Shown here piece after piece: positions 1 to 8,361 of a DNA stretch of 49,629 bases (within the stretch, counting starts at the first letter, position 1; each line of letters opens with the position of its first letter). The translations under genes and the position numbers were made by a program. The DNA lies in contig QWPJ01000005.1 of assembly GCA_003671195.1 (NCBI GenBank), positions 1 through 49,629 on the forward strand, read 5' to 3'. The stretch is from Planctomycetota bacterium (GTDB lineage: Bacteria; Planctomycetota; Planctomycetia; Pirellulales; Pirellulaceae). Below the pieces are notes generated by a model. The model was given only the letters and a program-made list of their open reading frames with translations. It searched no databases and had not been told where the DNA came from.

Positions 1-965
1 ACCTCGACATCGCGGTACTTCTTGCGGAAGCTGGCAAAGCCTCCTGATTTGGCGTTCTCGGTGTACTCGATCGTGAACTGCTCGCCAGTAAGAAAGATCG
101 CGCGTCGGTATCGCTGCTGCTGCTTGAGCCTTTGGGACAGCCCAAGTGCCAAATGGGTCTTGCCGACTCCATGCGGTCCGTGGATCAACAACGGGCTGAT
201 CTGCCCGGGGCGTTCGAGAACCATCTGGCAGGCCGTCCATGCGAACCGATTATGGGCACCGACGATGAACTCATCCCAGCGGCGTTCCTGTTGGCGACGC
301 ATCGCGACCAAGCGGTCAATCTCCCGGTCCTGAGAGTTCCCATCGTCGTGCAAGGTGCCTTGGCTAGCCGATCCCTTAGCGTCGGGATGTCCCGGTTGGA
401 TGTCTGCGGATCGGGAGTCCTCTGGGCGGACCAACCTCAAGGGCCCGGCAAGCGACTGGATCGCAGGATCGCAATCCGTCGGTCCAGACGCTTGAGGTAC
501 GGCAGCAAGAGGGATAGCGTTCACGGGCGATGGGCTTGGAAGGAGGCTCGAATCGGGTACGACAGATGGTTGCCCAGGGGACTGGATCTGGACTCCATGG
601 TAAGCGATCTCAGGGGGCTTGCGACCGCCCGGGGCAGATTTCCGTCTAGAATTCTCTTTCGAGCAGGTCGGGTTTGTCTCTTGGGTGGGAGTTGCTTGGG
701 CGACATGGAGCTCAAAACCCCACCCATCGCCAAAAACCTCAGAAACCACACTTCGGAGATCCTCGCGGAACATCCTCAGGATGCATTCGGACACAAAGGT
801 CGATCCGACAAGGACTTGGAGTTTCTGATCAGCCGTGACTTGCCAGCCGACCTGCGGTCCAAACCACAAATTCATGCGATCCATGCCCAGCCTTTGCCGG
901 AGGGTCGCAGCCAACTGCGGAACCAACCGGTTTTGTGCCTCAGCTACATCATGCGCTTCGAGCAT
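1..965 (-). CDS. dnaA: Chromosomal replication initiator DnaA (partial, C-terminus off left edge)
   Basis: DnaA binds DnaA boxes at the origin and opens the duplex for replication. Reading the minus strand gives an uninterrupted frame of 321 residues up to the window edge. Residues about 8-70 look like the DnaA N-terminal helicase-loading domain (an LGMDRMNLWFGP stretch). Residues about 75-215 form a long Pro/Ser-rich linker. From about residue 230 the AAA+ domain begins (WDEFIVGAHNRFAW), with Walker A GPHGVGKT near residues 263-270 and the following FLTGEQFTIEY strand. Walker B, sensor motifs and the DNA-binding domain lie outside the window. I chose the ATG at 965 because GGAG sits 6 bases upstream. 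An in-frame ATG at 1043 would add 26 residues but has no visible ribosome site. Identification is firm; the start is less so. Confidence 0.93.
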   Translation of the reverse strand, partial: MLEAHDVAEAQNRLVPQLAATLRQRLGMDRMNLWFGPQVGWQVTADQKLQVLVGSTFVSECILRMFREDLRSVVSEVFGDGWGFELHVAQATPTQETNPTCSKENSRRKSAPGGRKPPEIAYHGVQIQSPGQPSVVPDSSLLPSPSPVNAIPLAAVPQASGPTDCDPAIQSLAGPLRLVRPEDSRSADIQPGHPDAKGSASQGTLHDDGNSQDREIDRLVAMRRQQERRWDEFIVGAHNRFAWTACQMVLERPGQISPLLIHGPHGVGKTHLALGLSQRLKQQQRYRRAIFLTGEQFTIEYTENAKSGGFASFRKKYRDVE

Positions 966-1086
966 CGCAATCTCCAACCCTGCGACATTTGTCCAACAAA
1001 CTCCTCGATCGGGTACCTCCCCGATCGTTGCTCGGGAGACCATCAGGATTCGATGTCGAACCCCATGGTCTGCCGAGCGGGTCCGG

Positions 1087-1114
1087 ATTTTAGGATTGCT
1101 AGCATTCGAGTCAA
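1087..1114 (-). promoter_or_regulatory. Possible sigma-70-type promoter of dnaA
   Basis: On the minus strand TTGACT (1109-1114) is followed after 16 bases by TAAAAT (1087-1092). It lies 122 bases upstream of the preferred dnaA start and in the gap behind folA, so it could give dnaA its own transcript. It is a sequence match only. Confidence 0.45.
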
Positions 1115-1250
1115 ACAAGAATGGTAAAGAAGATTAAAGTTTTCCCGACGGGCGTGTGAAGATGCTGTAAAGAACGGAGCAAACCGTCGGGTAGAAATGT
1201 CTTTTATAAACAAGCGACGGTCCCGAAGTCGGTGGAAAACCCGTCAGGTT

Positions 1251-1742
1251 TCAGGCTTGGTTTTTTCGACGCTCGTAGCGCTCGTACCGGGTGGGCCAAT
1301 CGTTGTGCAAATCGCTTGGAATCGACTCGCTTTCCAACAGGGAAAACTCGTGCAATGGCAGTGGTTCCAACACGGTATCGCCGTCGATATCGGCCAGGAC
1401 GCGCGTCAGGTGGATTGTATCGACGCGTGGTAGGCACTGGCGGTAGATCTCTGATCCACCGACGACGAAAAGCGATTGTCCCTCAGGGAGTTGCGCATAG
1501 GCTTGTTCAAGATCGTTTACAACGATTGCACCGTCGATGCGGTAATCGATTTGCCTGGTGAGGATCATGGTGGTGCGGCCTGGCAAGAGCCGTCCGATCG
1601 ACTCGTAGGTCTTGCGTCCCATCAGGAGGGTTTGGCCCATGGTCAAGCGTTTGAATCGCATCAGGTCCGAACGGAGTTTCCAGGGCAAGCGGTCTTGGAG
1701 ACCGATCGTACCGTTGCGGGCCATGGCCACGACGAGTCGCAT
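1251..1742 (-). CDS. folA: Dihydrofolate reductase
   Basis: This enzyme reduces dihydrofolate to tetrahydrofolate with NADPH in the cytoplasm. From the ATG at 1742 the protein has 163 residues, the usual DHFR length. It begins MRLVVAMARNGTIG and carries the LPWKLRSDLMRFK segment with the expected acidic catalytic residue at D26. The family motifs MGRKTYESIG and VVGGSEIY follow. The frame is open upstream to a GTG at 1817, but those 25 extra residues do not resemble the family and would overlap the upstream gene, so I reject that start. It is the last gene of a minus-strand run dcd-fabZ-small gene-folA with short gaps. The 285 bases after it lead to dnaA. That gap contains one near-match to a DnaA box (TTTTCCACC on the minus strand, 1231-1239), which alone does not make an origin. 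Confidence 0.93.
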   Translation of the reverse strand: MRLVVAMARNGTIGLQDRLPWKLRSDLMRFKRLTMGQTLLMGRKTYESIGRLLPGRTTMILTRQIDYRIDGAIVVNDLEQAYAQLPEGQSLFVVGGSEIYRQCLPRVDTIHLTRVLADIDGDTVLEPLPLHEFSLLESESIPSDLHNDWPTRYERYERRKNQA

Positions 1743-1759
1743 GCGAGGAGGGCTTGGAG

Positions 1760-2074
1760 CTATGGCCTGACGATTTGGACTTTGGTGATTTGAAACTTCT
1801 TGAGCCACTCGAGCCACCGTTCATGATCTTCGCTCAATTCGATCTCAGCGACCGATTCGGCGTCCAAGGGGGAAACCACAGAGAAACAACCATCATCCAA
1901 CCAGCGATCGACATTTTGGGGTTCGATCCAGTATTCGTTGGGACCGAGTTTAGGGGCGTTTTGGGAATCGTCGGGGGTCATGAAGTAAACGACCTCCAAT
2001 CGAAACCGCTCGGGCATCTCCAGAGGTGGGGTCGCATGCCCATCGAGCGGGATGATTTTCAAGGATTTGCTCAT
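1760..2074 (-). CDS. Small hypothetical protein between fabZ and folA
   Basis: This is a 104-residue soluble acidic protein with no signal peptide or membrane segment. I do not recognise a family. The sequence has a YWIEPQNVDRWLDDG stretch and a C-terminal WLEWLKKFQITKVQIVRP tail, and its composition looks like a genuine folded domain. It starts 16 bases after the end of fabZ and ends 17 bases before folA, on the same strand, so it is probably co-transcribed with both. The ribosome site is weak. No function can be assigned. Confidence 0.7.
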   Translation of the reverse strand: MSKSLKIIPLDGHATPPLEMPERFRLEVVYFMTPDDSQNAPKLGPNEYWIEPQNVDRWLDDGCFSVVSPLDAESVAEIELSEDHERWLEWLKKFQITKVQIVRP

Positions 2075-2090
2075 GGATCAAGCCGCTGAT

Positions 2091-2525
2091 TTATTCGGGT
2101 TTGGCAACGCTGCAGGCAAAGTCCAAGCGGGCGGCTAGTTGACCATCGACAGTCACCTTGCCGGTCATAAAGTACGCGTTGGAAACGACTTCCTTCAAGA
2201 CCACTTGGATGTCAACTTTCTCGCCAGGTCGGACCATCCGCTTGAACTTGGCCCCGTCGATCCTTGTGGCCACTGGCACGACCCCTTGGTTCGGGGTGAC
2301 ATTGGCCAGCAGGATCGCGCCGCTTTGCAAGCAGCATTCGCACAGGATGACCCCTGGGACCAAAGGGAAGTTCGGGAAGTGACCTTGGAGAAAGAATTCA
2401 TCAGGCTCAAACGTCTTGACGCAATGGATCGTCGAGTCGGTCTGTTCGAGAACTTCATCGACAAGCAGCATGGGCTTGCGGTGAGGTATGAGAGCCTCGA
2501 TTTGGGCTCGGGACATCGCGGTCAT
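2091..2525 (-). CDS. fabZ: 3-hydroxyacyl-[acyl-carrier-protein] dehydratase FabZ-type
   Basis: This hotdog-fold enzyme removes water from 3-hydroxyacyl-ACP in fatty acid elongation. The 144-residue protein shows the N-terminal IPHRKPMLLVDEV motif and the active-site segment GHFPNFPLVPGVILCE, with catalytic His at 49 and Glu at 63. A CKF-type strand (IDGAKFKRMVRPGE) follows, all in family order and at normal length. The start ATG at 2525 has AGGAA just upstream. It sits between dcd and the small hypothetical gene on the same strand. A related FabZ-like dehydratase acting on another acyl chain is possible, but the motif fit to FabZ is close. Confidence 0.88.
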   Translation of the reverse strand: MTAMSRAQIEALIPHRKPMLLVDEVLEQTDSTIHCVKTFEPDEFFLQGHFPNFPLVPGVILCECCLQSGAILLANVTPNQGVVPVATRIDGAKFKRMVRPGEKVDIQVVLKEVVSNAYFMTGKVTVDGQLAARLDFACSVAKPE

Positions 2526-2563
2526 AAGGGTTCCTGGTACGACGGGTTTTGACGTGGAGGTGT

Positions 2564-2608
2564 TTTCAAGCGTAATGCGTTCGGGCGTAGCACTTTCAGG
2601 CGTAATGG
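2564..2608. repeat. 15-bp tandem repeat, three units, spanning the dcd stop codon
   Basis: Three imperfect 15-base units lie head to tail: TTTCAAGCGTAATGC, GTTCGGGCGTAGCAC and TTTCAGGCGTAATGG (plus strand). The dcd stop codon (minus strand, 2596-2598) falls within the last unit, so the units beyond it look like copies of the gene's 3-prime end. Similar 15-bp repeats occur at other gene ends in this window. Confidence 0.75.
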
Positions 2609-3234
2609 GATGGATCTTCCCCTGAGTGTTCGCCGGTTGCCTGCGAGACGCACTGTTCGACGCACGAGGCGGCCAGCGTATCGAAGTCGAGTTGGAGTTG
2701 CTCGTACTCGCGTCTGCCGGAGAACTCCTTGAACATCAAGCTAGGTTGGATGTCGAGGCTGTTTTGGTACTTGCTCGAGCAGCATTCGCGCACATCCCCG
2801 ACGATTTGCTGGTAGGCGATCTGGCAGATCTTCACACCCGGATAGATGCGAATCGGTTGGATGGTGTAGAGTTCGATCGTCCAGTGACCGCGATATCCGA
2901 TGCTTCCAAAGCCACCCGACCCGTGGACAAAAAGGCCCAATCGCGACAGCGAGGATCGGCCTGAGATCATCGGTACCAATCGATGGGTTTCGGTGTATTC
3001 GACGGTCCGTCCGAGGTAGAGTTGCCCGGGGCTCAGGATCAATCCATCCTCGGGGATTCGAAGCCTTCGGAAACGATTGGGCTCCTTGATATCCAGCACG
3101 ACTTCTTCGTAGACGAGAAGTTCGTTGTGAAGGGTCAAATCGTAGCTGTTGGGATTGCAATGCTCGTCTGCAAATGGGCTTATGCAAACGTCCGATCCCA
3201 ATCGAGTGCGTATCTCTTCACCGGAAAGAATCAT
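2596..3234 (-). CDS. dcd: dCTP deaminase
   Basis: This enzyme deaminates dCTP to dUTP, feeding dTTP synthesis. From ATG 3234 the protein has 212 residues and starts MILSGEEIRTRL. AAGGA lies 6 bases upstream, which decides this start against a longer reading to 3312. The substrate-binding segment SGRSSLSRLGLFVHG spans about residues 91-105, and the catalytic Glu lies in HWTIEL at residue 121. The FGSIGYRG loop resembles both mono- and bifunctional dCTP deaminases, so dUTPase activity cannot be decided here. The protein is slightly longer than E. coli Dcd, with an extra polar C-terminal tail ending at a 15-bp tandem repeat. It heads the fabZ-folA run. Confidence 0.9.
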   Translation of the reverse strand: MILSGEEIRTRLGSDVCISPFADEHCNPNSYDLTLHNELLVYEEVVLDIKEPNRFRRLRIPEDGLILSPGQLYLGRTVEYTETHRLVPMISGRSSLSRLGLFVHGSGGFGSIGYRGHWTIELYTIQPIRIYPGVKICQIAYQQIVGDVRECCSSKYQNSLDIQPSLMFKEFSGRREYEQLQLDFDTLAASCVEQCVSQATGEHSGEDPSHYA

Positions 3235-3400
3235 GGAGAATCCTTGCCAGAACCTAAAAGGGGCAAAAGGGGACGAGCCGAGAACGACGAGCGGAGAACT
3301 TGCCCAAAGCATACACCCGCCAAGGGGGGCTTCGCTAGCACTCCCCGAGGTTTCTTGGGAGAAAATCTGCCCGAGCTTGGAAATCGCACGCCCGAGTTTT

Positions 3401-4366
3401 TTAAGAGGGAGTCATCCCCAACTGCGCGAGCCAACGTTGGCAAGCAACGGGCCAATCCGAGGTGCCGGGAATCGATCGGGCAAGCCCCACGCCATGGGGT
3501 CCCTTTTGATACACATGCAATTCCCCCGGAACCTGCTTTGCGACCATCGCTTGGTAAAAGACCAACGAATTTTCGACCGGCACGGGTTTGTCTTCGACGG
3601 TGTGCATCAGAAAGGTCGGAGGTGTATCGGCTCGGACGTTGCGCTCGCTGGCGAACTCTTGCAAGGTTTCCTTCGAAGCGTTTTCTCCAAGCAGATTCAC
3701 TTCGCTGCCACGATGGGTAAAGCTGCTGCCCATCGAGATAACGGGATAGCACAGGATGGCAAAGTCGGGTCGTGAGGATTGCTGGGCGATTGGATCCGAG
3801 GAGTTTTTGTCTCCGGTGTCGAACTGGGTGATGACGGTCGATACCAAATGCCCTCCGGCTGAAAAGCCGATGATCCCAATCTTGTTCGGATCGATGTTCC
3901 ATTCGGCGGCCTTGGCTCTGACGGTGCGCACGGCCCGCTGAGCATCCTGCAGGGGGGCCGGATGCCCGTAGCCCTTGCCTCGATGGCGGTAATCGCAAAG
4001 CACGGCCGTCAGTCCGATCGAATTGGCCCACTGGACCATCTGCTTGCCCTCGTGATCCATGGCCAAGCCGCCGTAGCCTCCCCCTGGACAGATGATCAGT
4101 GCACCGGTCGGTTTTTCGGATGCGACTTTCCGAACCGTAATTTTCGGCATGTCCTTTGCTTCCGTCCCCAAGGCTCCCGGTGCGCCCTCAGCCCAGAGAG
4201 ACATTTCCAGATCTTCCTGGTATGCTGATTCGATTGGATTTTCCAGGGTCGCCAGGGTCGCCCCGTCGGCTTGCCCAACCCAAAACGTCATTCCCAGCAG
4301 GAGCAGGCACCAGGGCCAAACCGAGCCAACTCGAAGCTCCCTACCAACCTGATCGCTAAGCGACAT
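3401..4366 (-). CDS. Secreted alpha/beta hydrolase, acetyl-esterase/lipase type
   Basis: The 321-residue protein has an N-terminal hydrophobic segment (about residues 15-35), probably a signal peptide. An alpha/beta hydrolase domain follows. CPGGGYGG near 93-100 fits the oxyanion-hole loop and GFSAGGH holds the nucleophile Ser169. VEDKPVP in the C-terminal third supplies a likely acid, and KGPHGVGL supplies the catalytic His. Proteins of this build in planctomycetes are annotated as acetyl-xylan or carbohydrate esterases; the real substrate is unknown. It stands alone on the minus strand. The 166 bases between it and dcd hold no gene I can see. Confidence 0.85.
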   Translation of the reverse strand: MSLSDQVGRELRVGSVWPWCLLLLGMTFWVGQADGATLATLENPIESAYQEDLEMSLWAEGAPGALGTEAKDMPKITVRKVASEKPTGALIICPGGGYGGLAMDHEGKQMVQWANSIGLTAVLCDYRHRGKGYGHPAPLQDAQRAVRTVRAKAAEWNIDPNKIGIIGFSAGGHLVSTVITQFDTGDKNSSDPIAQQSSRPDFAILCYPVISMGSSFTHRGSEVNLLGENASKETLQEFASERNVRADTPPTFLMHTVEDKPVPVENSLVFYQAMVAKQVPGELHVYQKGPHGVGLARSIPGTSDWPVACQRWLAQLGMTPS

Positions 4367-4506
4367 TGTGTTAATCCTTCCGATGTTGTTTACTAAAATC
4401 CAAGAGAACCGGACTCAAAACGAATACTCCAGCGAAATGACCACCCGACGGAGGTTCCAAAGGAAGTCCCCTAGGACGTATCGTACAGGATTTTTCGGAC
4501 CGACCT
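4367..4506. promoter_or_regulatory. Divergent intergenic region
   Basis: These 140 bases separate the minus-strand esterase from the plus-strand redoxin/cytochrome gene, so both promoters should lie here. The sequence is locally AT-richer, but I cannot pick out a convincing -35/-10 pair or operator. Confidence 0.35.
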
Positions 4507-6450
4507 ATGAAACGAACACCAGTTTTTGCCGCCCCATCGATAGATCCCAGACCCGTTGCTGGAGATCCGCTGCGTAGATATACCGCTGCCGATGCGAACA
4601 CCCGATGGGCTAGACTGTGGGCTAGCCTCTGGGCACCATGCTTCCTGATGGGTTTCCTAACAAGCTCGCTTCTTGCGGGCTTGGCTTGGGGCCAAAATGC
4701 TCCGATGCCAGGGCCTCAGTCGCCAGGGCCTCAATCGCCAGGTCCTCAGTCGCTCGGCAAAAAGATCGATGCGATTGCGAAAGTCGAAAAAACCGATTGC
4801 TTGGGTAAGCAGTGGAAATGGGCCGAGTTGGCCGGGAACCAAGGAACTGTCGTGGTGTTCTTGGGAACAGAATGCCCGCTGGCTAAGCAGTACACACCTA
4901 GAATTGAGGAGTTGCGGAAGAGATACCTCGAGCGAGGCATCGGCTTTGTCGCAATCGATCCGAACATCCAAGACTCCTTGGCCGAGATGGCTGCCCATGC
5001 TCGTCGCTTTGAACTCCAAACCCCTTTCCTCAAGGATCCCGACCAATCGCTTGCAGATTTGCTCGGTGCGACCCGAACCCCCGAGGTCTGCCTGATCGAT
5101 GCTCAAAACACCATTCGCTATCAAGGCCGAATCGACGACCAGCACGGCATCGGATTTTCTCGCGAAACTCCGACCCAAAATGAACTTGCCGATGCGATCG
5201 ATTCGCTCATCGCCGGGCGTCCTGTCTCGACCTCCTGGACCCAAGCCTCCGGATGCTTGATCGGCCGCAACCGATCGAAGGCCGAGTCGGCCGACGACTC
5301 CCAAGCGATCACGTATGCCCAACACATCTCGCACCTGCTCGAGAGCCGCTGCGTCTCTTGCCATCGTTCTGGAGATATCGGACCGATGGACCTATCGACC
5401 TACGACGATGCCGCAGCTTGGGCAGACATGATTCTCGAAGTCACCCAAAACAAAACCATGCCCCCGTGGCACGCGACCGATGAGCATGCTCAATTCCGAA
5501 ACGACCGACGCCTGAGCCAAAACGAACTCGATCTGATCGAGCAATGGGTATCGCAAGGCAAACGGCGAGGGGATACGAGTTTGGAGGCCAAGCCCCAGAC
5601 CGACCGTATCGCCGAGAACACCGGATGGCTATTGCCCAAAACCCCCGACATCATCATCCCGATGAGCGATCGGCCCTACAGTGTCCCTAAAACTGGGGTG
5701 GTCAATTACCAGTACTTCCGCGCCGACATGAACAACGACAAAGACCTGTGGGTCCAAGGCATGGAGATCATCCCCGGGGCTCGCGAAGTGGTCCACCATG
5801 TATTGGTGTTCGTGCGAGACAAAGGCTCTAAAAAAAGAGATCTAGGAGGAGCACGATCCTTCTTGGCCGGATACGTCCCGGGCACGCGCGCCGAGATGAT
5901 GCCCGTGGGTTATGCGAAGCGAATCCCCGCAAATAGCGAACTGATCTTTCAGGTCCACTACACACCTAATGGAACGGCACAAAAGGATTTGAGCAAAGTC
6001 GGATTCATTTTGGCCGATCCTGAGCAAATCACCCACGAGGTCAAAACCACCAGCGCTGTGAGCCTCAATTTCCAAATACCCCCCGGGGCTTCCGATCACC
6101 GCGTCACCGCCTCTCTCCCGGAAAAGCTTCCCGAATGCGAACTCCTGGCGATGAGCCCTCACATGCACGTGCGAGGCAAATCGTTCCGCTACAGCTTGAT
6201 CTACCCCGACCGCAAACGTGAAATCCTACTGGATATCCCCGGTTACGATTTCAATTGGCAAACCGAATACCGACTTGCTACCCCGATGAAACTACCAGCA
6301 GGCACCAGGATGTTCTGCGAAGCGACCTTCGACAATTCCGATGCCAACCTCAACAACCCCGACTCCAAGGCTTGGGTCCGTTGGGGGGACCAAACCTACG
6401 AAGAAATGATGATCGGGTATTTCCACTACGCTGAAAAACGTCGACAATAA
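4507..6450 (+). CDS. Exported redoxin - cytochrome c - copper monooxygenase-like fusion
   Basis: This 647-residue protein joins three modules. A long N-terminus with a hydrophobic stretch (about 45-62) suggests export, followed by three PGPQS repeats encoded by 15-bp units. Residues 95-240 form a thioredoxin-like peroxiredoxin domain with a single Cys in GTECPLAK (Cys123). Residues 268-355 carry a c-type haem site CVSCH (282-286) with Met318 as possible axial ligand. The remainder resembles the two-domain fold of type II ascorbate-dependent copper monooxygenases. His430-His431 plus His484 fit one copper site, and His552/His554 with Met634 or Met635 fit the other. Such fusions are seen in planctomycetes; no substrate is known to me. 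An oxidative reaction in the periplasm is inferred. Confidence 0.82.
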   Translation: MKRTPVFAAPSIDPRPVAGDPLRRYTAADANTRWARLWASLWAPCFLMGFLTSSLLAGLAWGQNAPMPGPQSPGPQSPGPQSLGKKIDAIAKVEKTDCLGKQWKWAELAGNQGTVVVFLGTECPLAKQYTPRIEELRKRYLERGIGFVAIDPNIQDSLAEMAAHARRFELQTPFLKDPDQSLADLLGATRTPEVCLIDAQNTIRYQGRIDDQHGIGFSRETPTQNELADAIDSLIAGRPVSTSWTQASGCLIGRNRSKAESADDSQAITYAQHISHLLESRCVSCHRSGDIGPMDLSTYDDAAAWADMILEVTQNKTMPPWHATDEHAQFRNDRRLSQNELDLIEQWVSQGKRRGDTSLEAKPQTDRIAENTGWLLPKTPDIIIPMSDRPYSVPKTGVVNYQYFRADMNNDKDLWVQGMEIIPGAREVVHHVLVFVRDKGSKKRDLGGARSFLAGYVPGTRAEMMPVGYAKRIPANSELIFQVHYTPNGTAQKDLSKVGFILADPEQITHEVKTTSAVSLNFQIPPGASDHRVTASLPEKLPECELLAMSPHMHVRGKSFRYSLIYPDRKREILLDIPGYDFNWQTEYRLATPMKLPAGTRMFCEATFDNSDANLNNPDSKAWVRWGDQTYEEMMIGYFHYAEKRRQ

Positions 6451-6472
6451 GCCGTCGATAAATCGTCGGCTT
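6449..6472 (+). terminator. Hairpin overlapping the stop codon of the redoxin fusion
   Basis: A 10-base stem with one mismatch (AAGCCGTCGA / TCGTCGGCTT) around a 4-base loop begins in the TAA stop codon and is followed by one more T and then GG. The short T run makes it a weak intrinsic-terminator candidate. Confidence 0.35.
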
Positions 6473-6533
6473 TGGAGCATCAGGCCCAAAGCATCTTTGC
6501 GTACCTGCTCTGCGTTTCGAATCGGTGGATCCT

Positions 6534-8306
6534 ATGACGTCACGAACCCTACGGGCCAGTTTGGGGCTCGTCGCATTGCCCATCGCTTCTTGCGCGATCG
6601 AATCGGTTGCACTTGCCCAGGAGCCTTCGGTGGCCAAACCCACTCCGATCGGTCGCTACGATCGACCTTCGGGGCCCATCTACCAGAGTCGTTCTGTGGT
6701 CGTGGCCCAACATGGCATGGCCTGCACGTCGGATCCACGTGCGACGGCCGCCGCGATCGGTATCCTGGAAAACGGCGGCTCGGCGGTCGATGCGGCCATC
6801 GCTGCCAACGCCGTCTTAGGAGTCGTCGAACCGATGAGTTGCGGGATCGGCGGGGATCTTTACTCGATCCACTGGGATAGCCAAACGGGCAAGATCTCCG
6901 GGCTCAACGCAAGCGGCCGCTCGCCAGCAAAACTGACTCGGCAAGTCTTCGCCGATCAAGGGATCACAGAGATCCCCCTTTATGGTCCGATGTCCTGGAG
7001 TGTTCCGGGGTGCGTCGCGGGCTGGTATGACCTGCATTCGAAGTTCGGGAAAAAGAGCATGGCAGAGGTCCTCGAGCCCGCCATCGCGTTGGCCGAAAAA
7101 GGGTTTCCTGTCTCGCCGGTGATCGCTGGGTATTGGGCCAAAACCGAACAATCGTTTCTCCCTTGGAAAGACTCCCAGGCTACCTTCTTGATCGACGGCA
7201 AGCGAGCTCCCAAGGCGGGAGATGTTTTCCGCAATCCACGCTTGGCCGATTCGTATCGTCGCATCGCTCAGTTCGGACCGGATCATTTTTATCGTGGCCC
7301 CATCGCCGAGCAGATCGTCGCCTTCAGCGAAAAAAATGGTGGTTACTTTGGTCTCGAGGACTTTGCCAACCACACCAACGAATGGGTCGAACCGGTCTCG
7401 ACGAACTACCGTGGATACGATGTTTGGCAAATCCCACCCAACGGCCAAGGCCTTGCGGTATTGCAAATGCTCAATGTGCTCGAGCGGCATGATCTTCCAT
7501 CCATGGGCTGGGGGTCTGCCGACTATACCCACCTGCTGATCGAGGCCAAGAAACTCGCTTATGCCGATCGAGCACGGTTCTATGCCGATACGGCCTTTGA
7601 GTCCATTCCCATCGAGCCTCTAAGAAGCAAATCCTACGCAGAGATTCAAAACCGACGCATCGACCCCCAGCGGGCTCTGGTCGATGTCCCCCATGGCGAC
7701 CCTAAACTAGTCCAGGGGGATACCGTCTATCTGTGCGTGGTCGACGCGGATCGAAACTGCTGCTCCTTGATCCAAAGCAACTTCCACGGGTTCGGGAGTC
7801 AAGTTGTCCCCGGGGAAGTCGGCTTTGCGCTTCAAAACCGAGGCAATCTTTTCTCCCTCTCGGAGGATCACCCCAACCGATTGGAACCCAAGAAACGTCC
7901 TTTCCATACCATCATCCCATCGTTGGTGACCCGCGATGGCAAGCCCGTTTTTGTCTTTGGGGTCATGGGCGGTGACATGCAACCGCAGGGGCAAGTCCAG
8001 GTGCTCGTCAACTGGATCGACTTCGGGATGAACATTCAAATGGCCGGCGATGCTGCTCGCGTCCGCCACGAGGGGAGCGCCTCGCCGACGGGAACCCCTG
8101 CCGACGCAGACGGCGGTGTGGTCCATTATGAATCGGGATTGCCCCAAGAGACCCTGGAAGCACTTGCACGGCGCGGCCACCGACTCCAAGCCTCGCGGAC
8201 CTCGTTCGGCGGCTACCAAGGGATCCTTATCGATTGGCAACGCGGGATTCTCCAAGGCGCTACCGAGAGCCGCAACGACGGGTTAGCCCTCGGAACGGAT
8301 CGATAG
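6534..8306 (+). CDS. Gamma-glutamyltransferase family hydrolase
   Basis: Members of this N-terminal nucleophile family cleave themselves and then transfer or hydrolyse gamma-glutamyl groups, often from glutathione. The 590-residue protein starts at ATG 6534 (a GTG at 6525 is an alternative) with a hydrophobic leader ending near ALA-QEP, suggesting export. The large-subunit region contains GGSAVDAAIAANAVLGVVEP. The expected nucleophile is Thr397 in GDTVYLCVVDADRN, at the start of the small subunit. The late MGGDMQPQGQVQ segment and the lack of the classical lid sequence suggest a non-classical (YwrD-like) member, so substrate preference may differ from glutathione. It is 83 bases after the redoxin gene and 55 before waaA. 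Confidence 0.88.
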   Translation: MTSRTLRASLGLVALPIASCAIESVALAQEPSVAKPTPIGRYDRPSGPIYQSRSVVVAQHGMACTSDPRATAAAIGILENGGSAVDAAIAANAVLGVVEPMSCGIGGDLYSIHWDSQTGKISGLNASGRSPAKLTRQVFADQGITEIPLYGPMSWSVPGCVAGWYDLHSKFGKKSMAEVLEPAIALAEKGFPVSPVIAGYWAKTEQSFLPWKDSQATFLIDGKRAPKAGDVFRNPRLADSYRRIAQFGPDHFYRGPIAEQIVAFSEKNGGYFGLEDFANHTNEWVEPVSTNYRGYDVWQIPPNGQGLAVLQMLNVLERHDLPSMGWGSADYTHLLIEAKKLAYADRARFYADTAFESIPIEPLRSKSYAEIQNRRIDPQRALVDVPHGDPKLVQGDTVYLCVVDADRNCCSLIQSNFHGFGSQVVPGEVGFALQNRGNLFSLSEDHPNRLEPKKRPFHTIIPSLVTRDGKPVFVFGVMGGDMQPQGQVQVLVNWIDFGMNIQMAGDAARVRHEGSASPTGTPADADGGVVHYESGLPQETLEALARRGHRLQASRTSFGGYQGILIDWQRGILQGATESRNDGLALGTDR

Positions 8307-8361
8307 CCCACTGCGCTCTTGAATTCAAAGACCCCTCGACAACCCCATGCAAGGAGCATCG

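Noticed and set aside
132..1127. A 331-codon open frame on the plus strand at the left edge
   Set aside because: It is the complement of dnaA, whose AAA+ domain and Walker A motif are evident on the minus strand.
966..1250. Replication origin next to dnaA
   Set aside because: Only one near-match to a DnaA box is visible (minus strand, 1231-1239). An origin would need a cluster of boxes and an AT-rich unwinding region, which I do not see.
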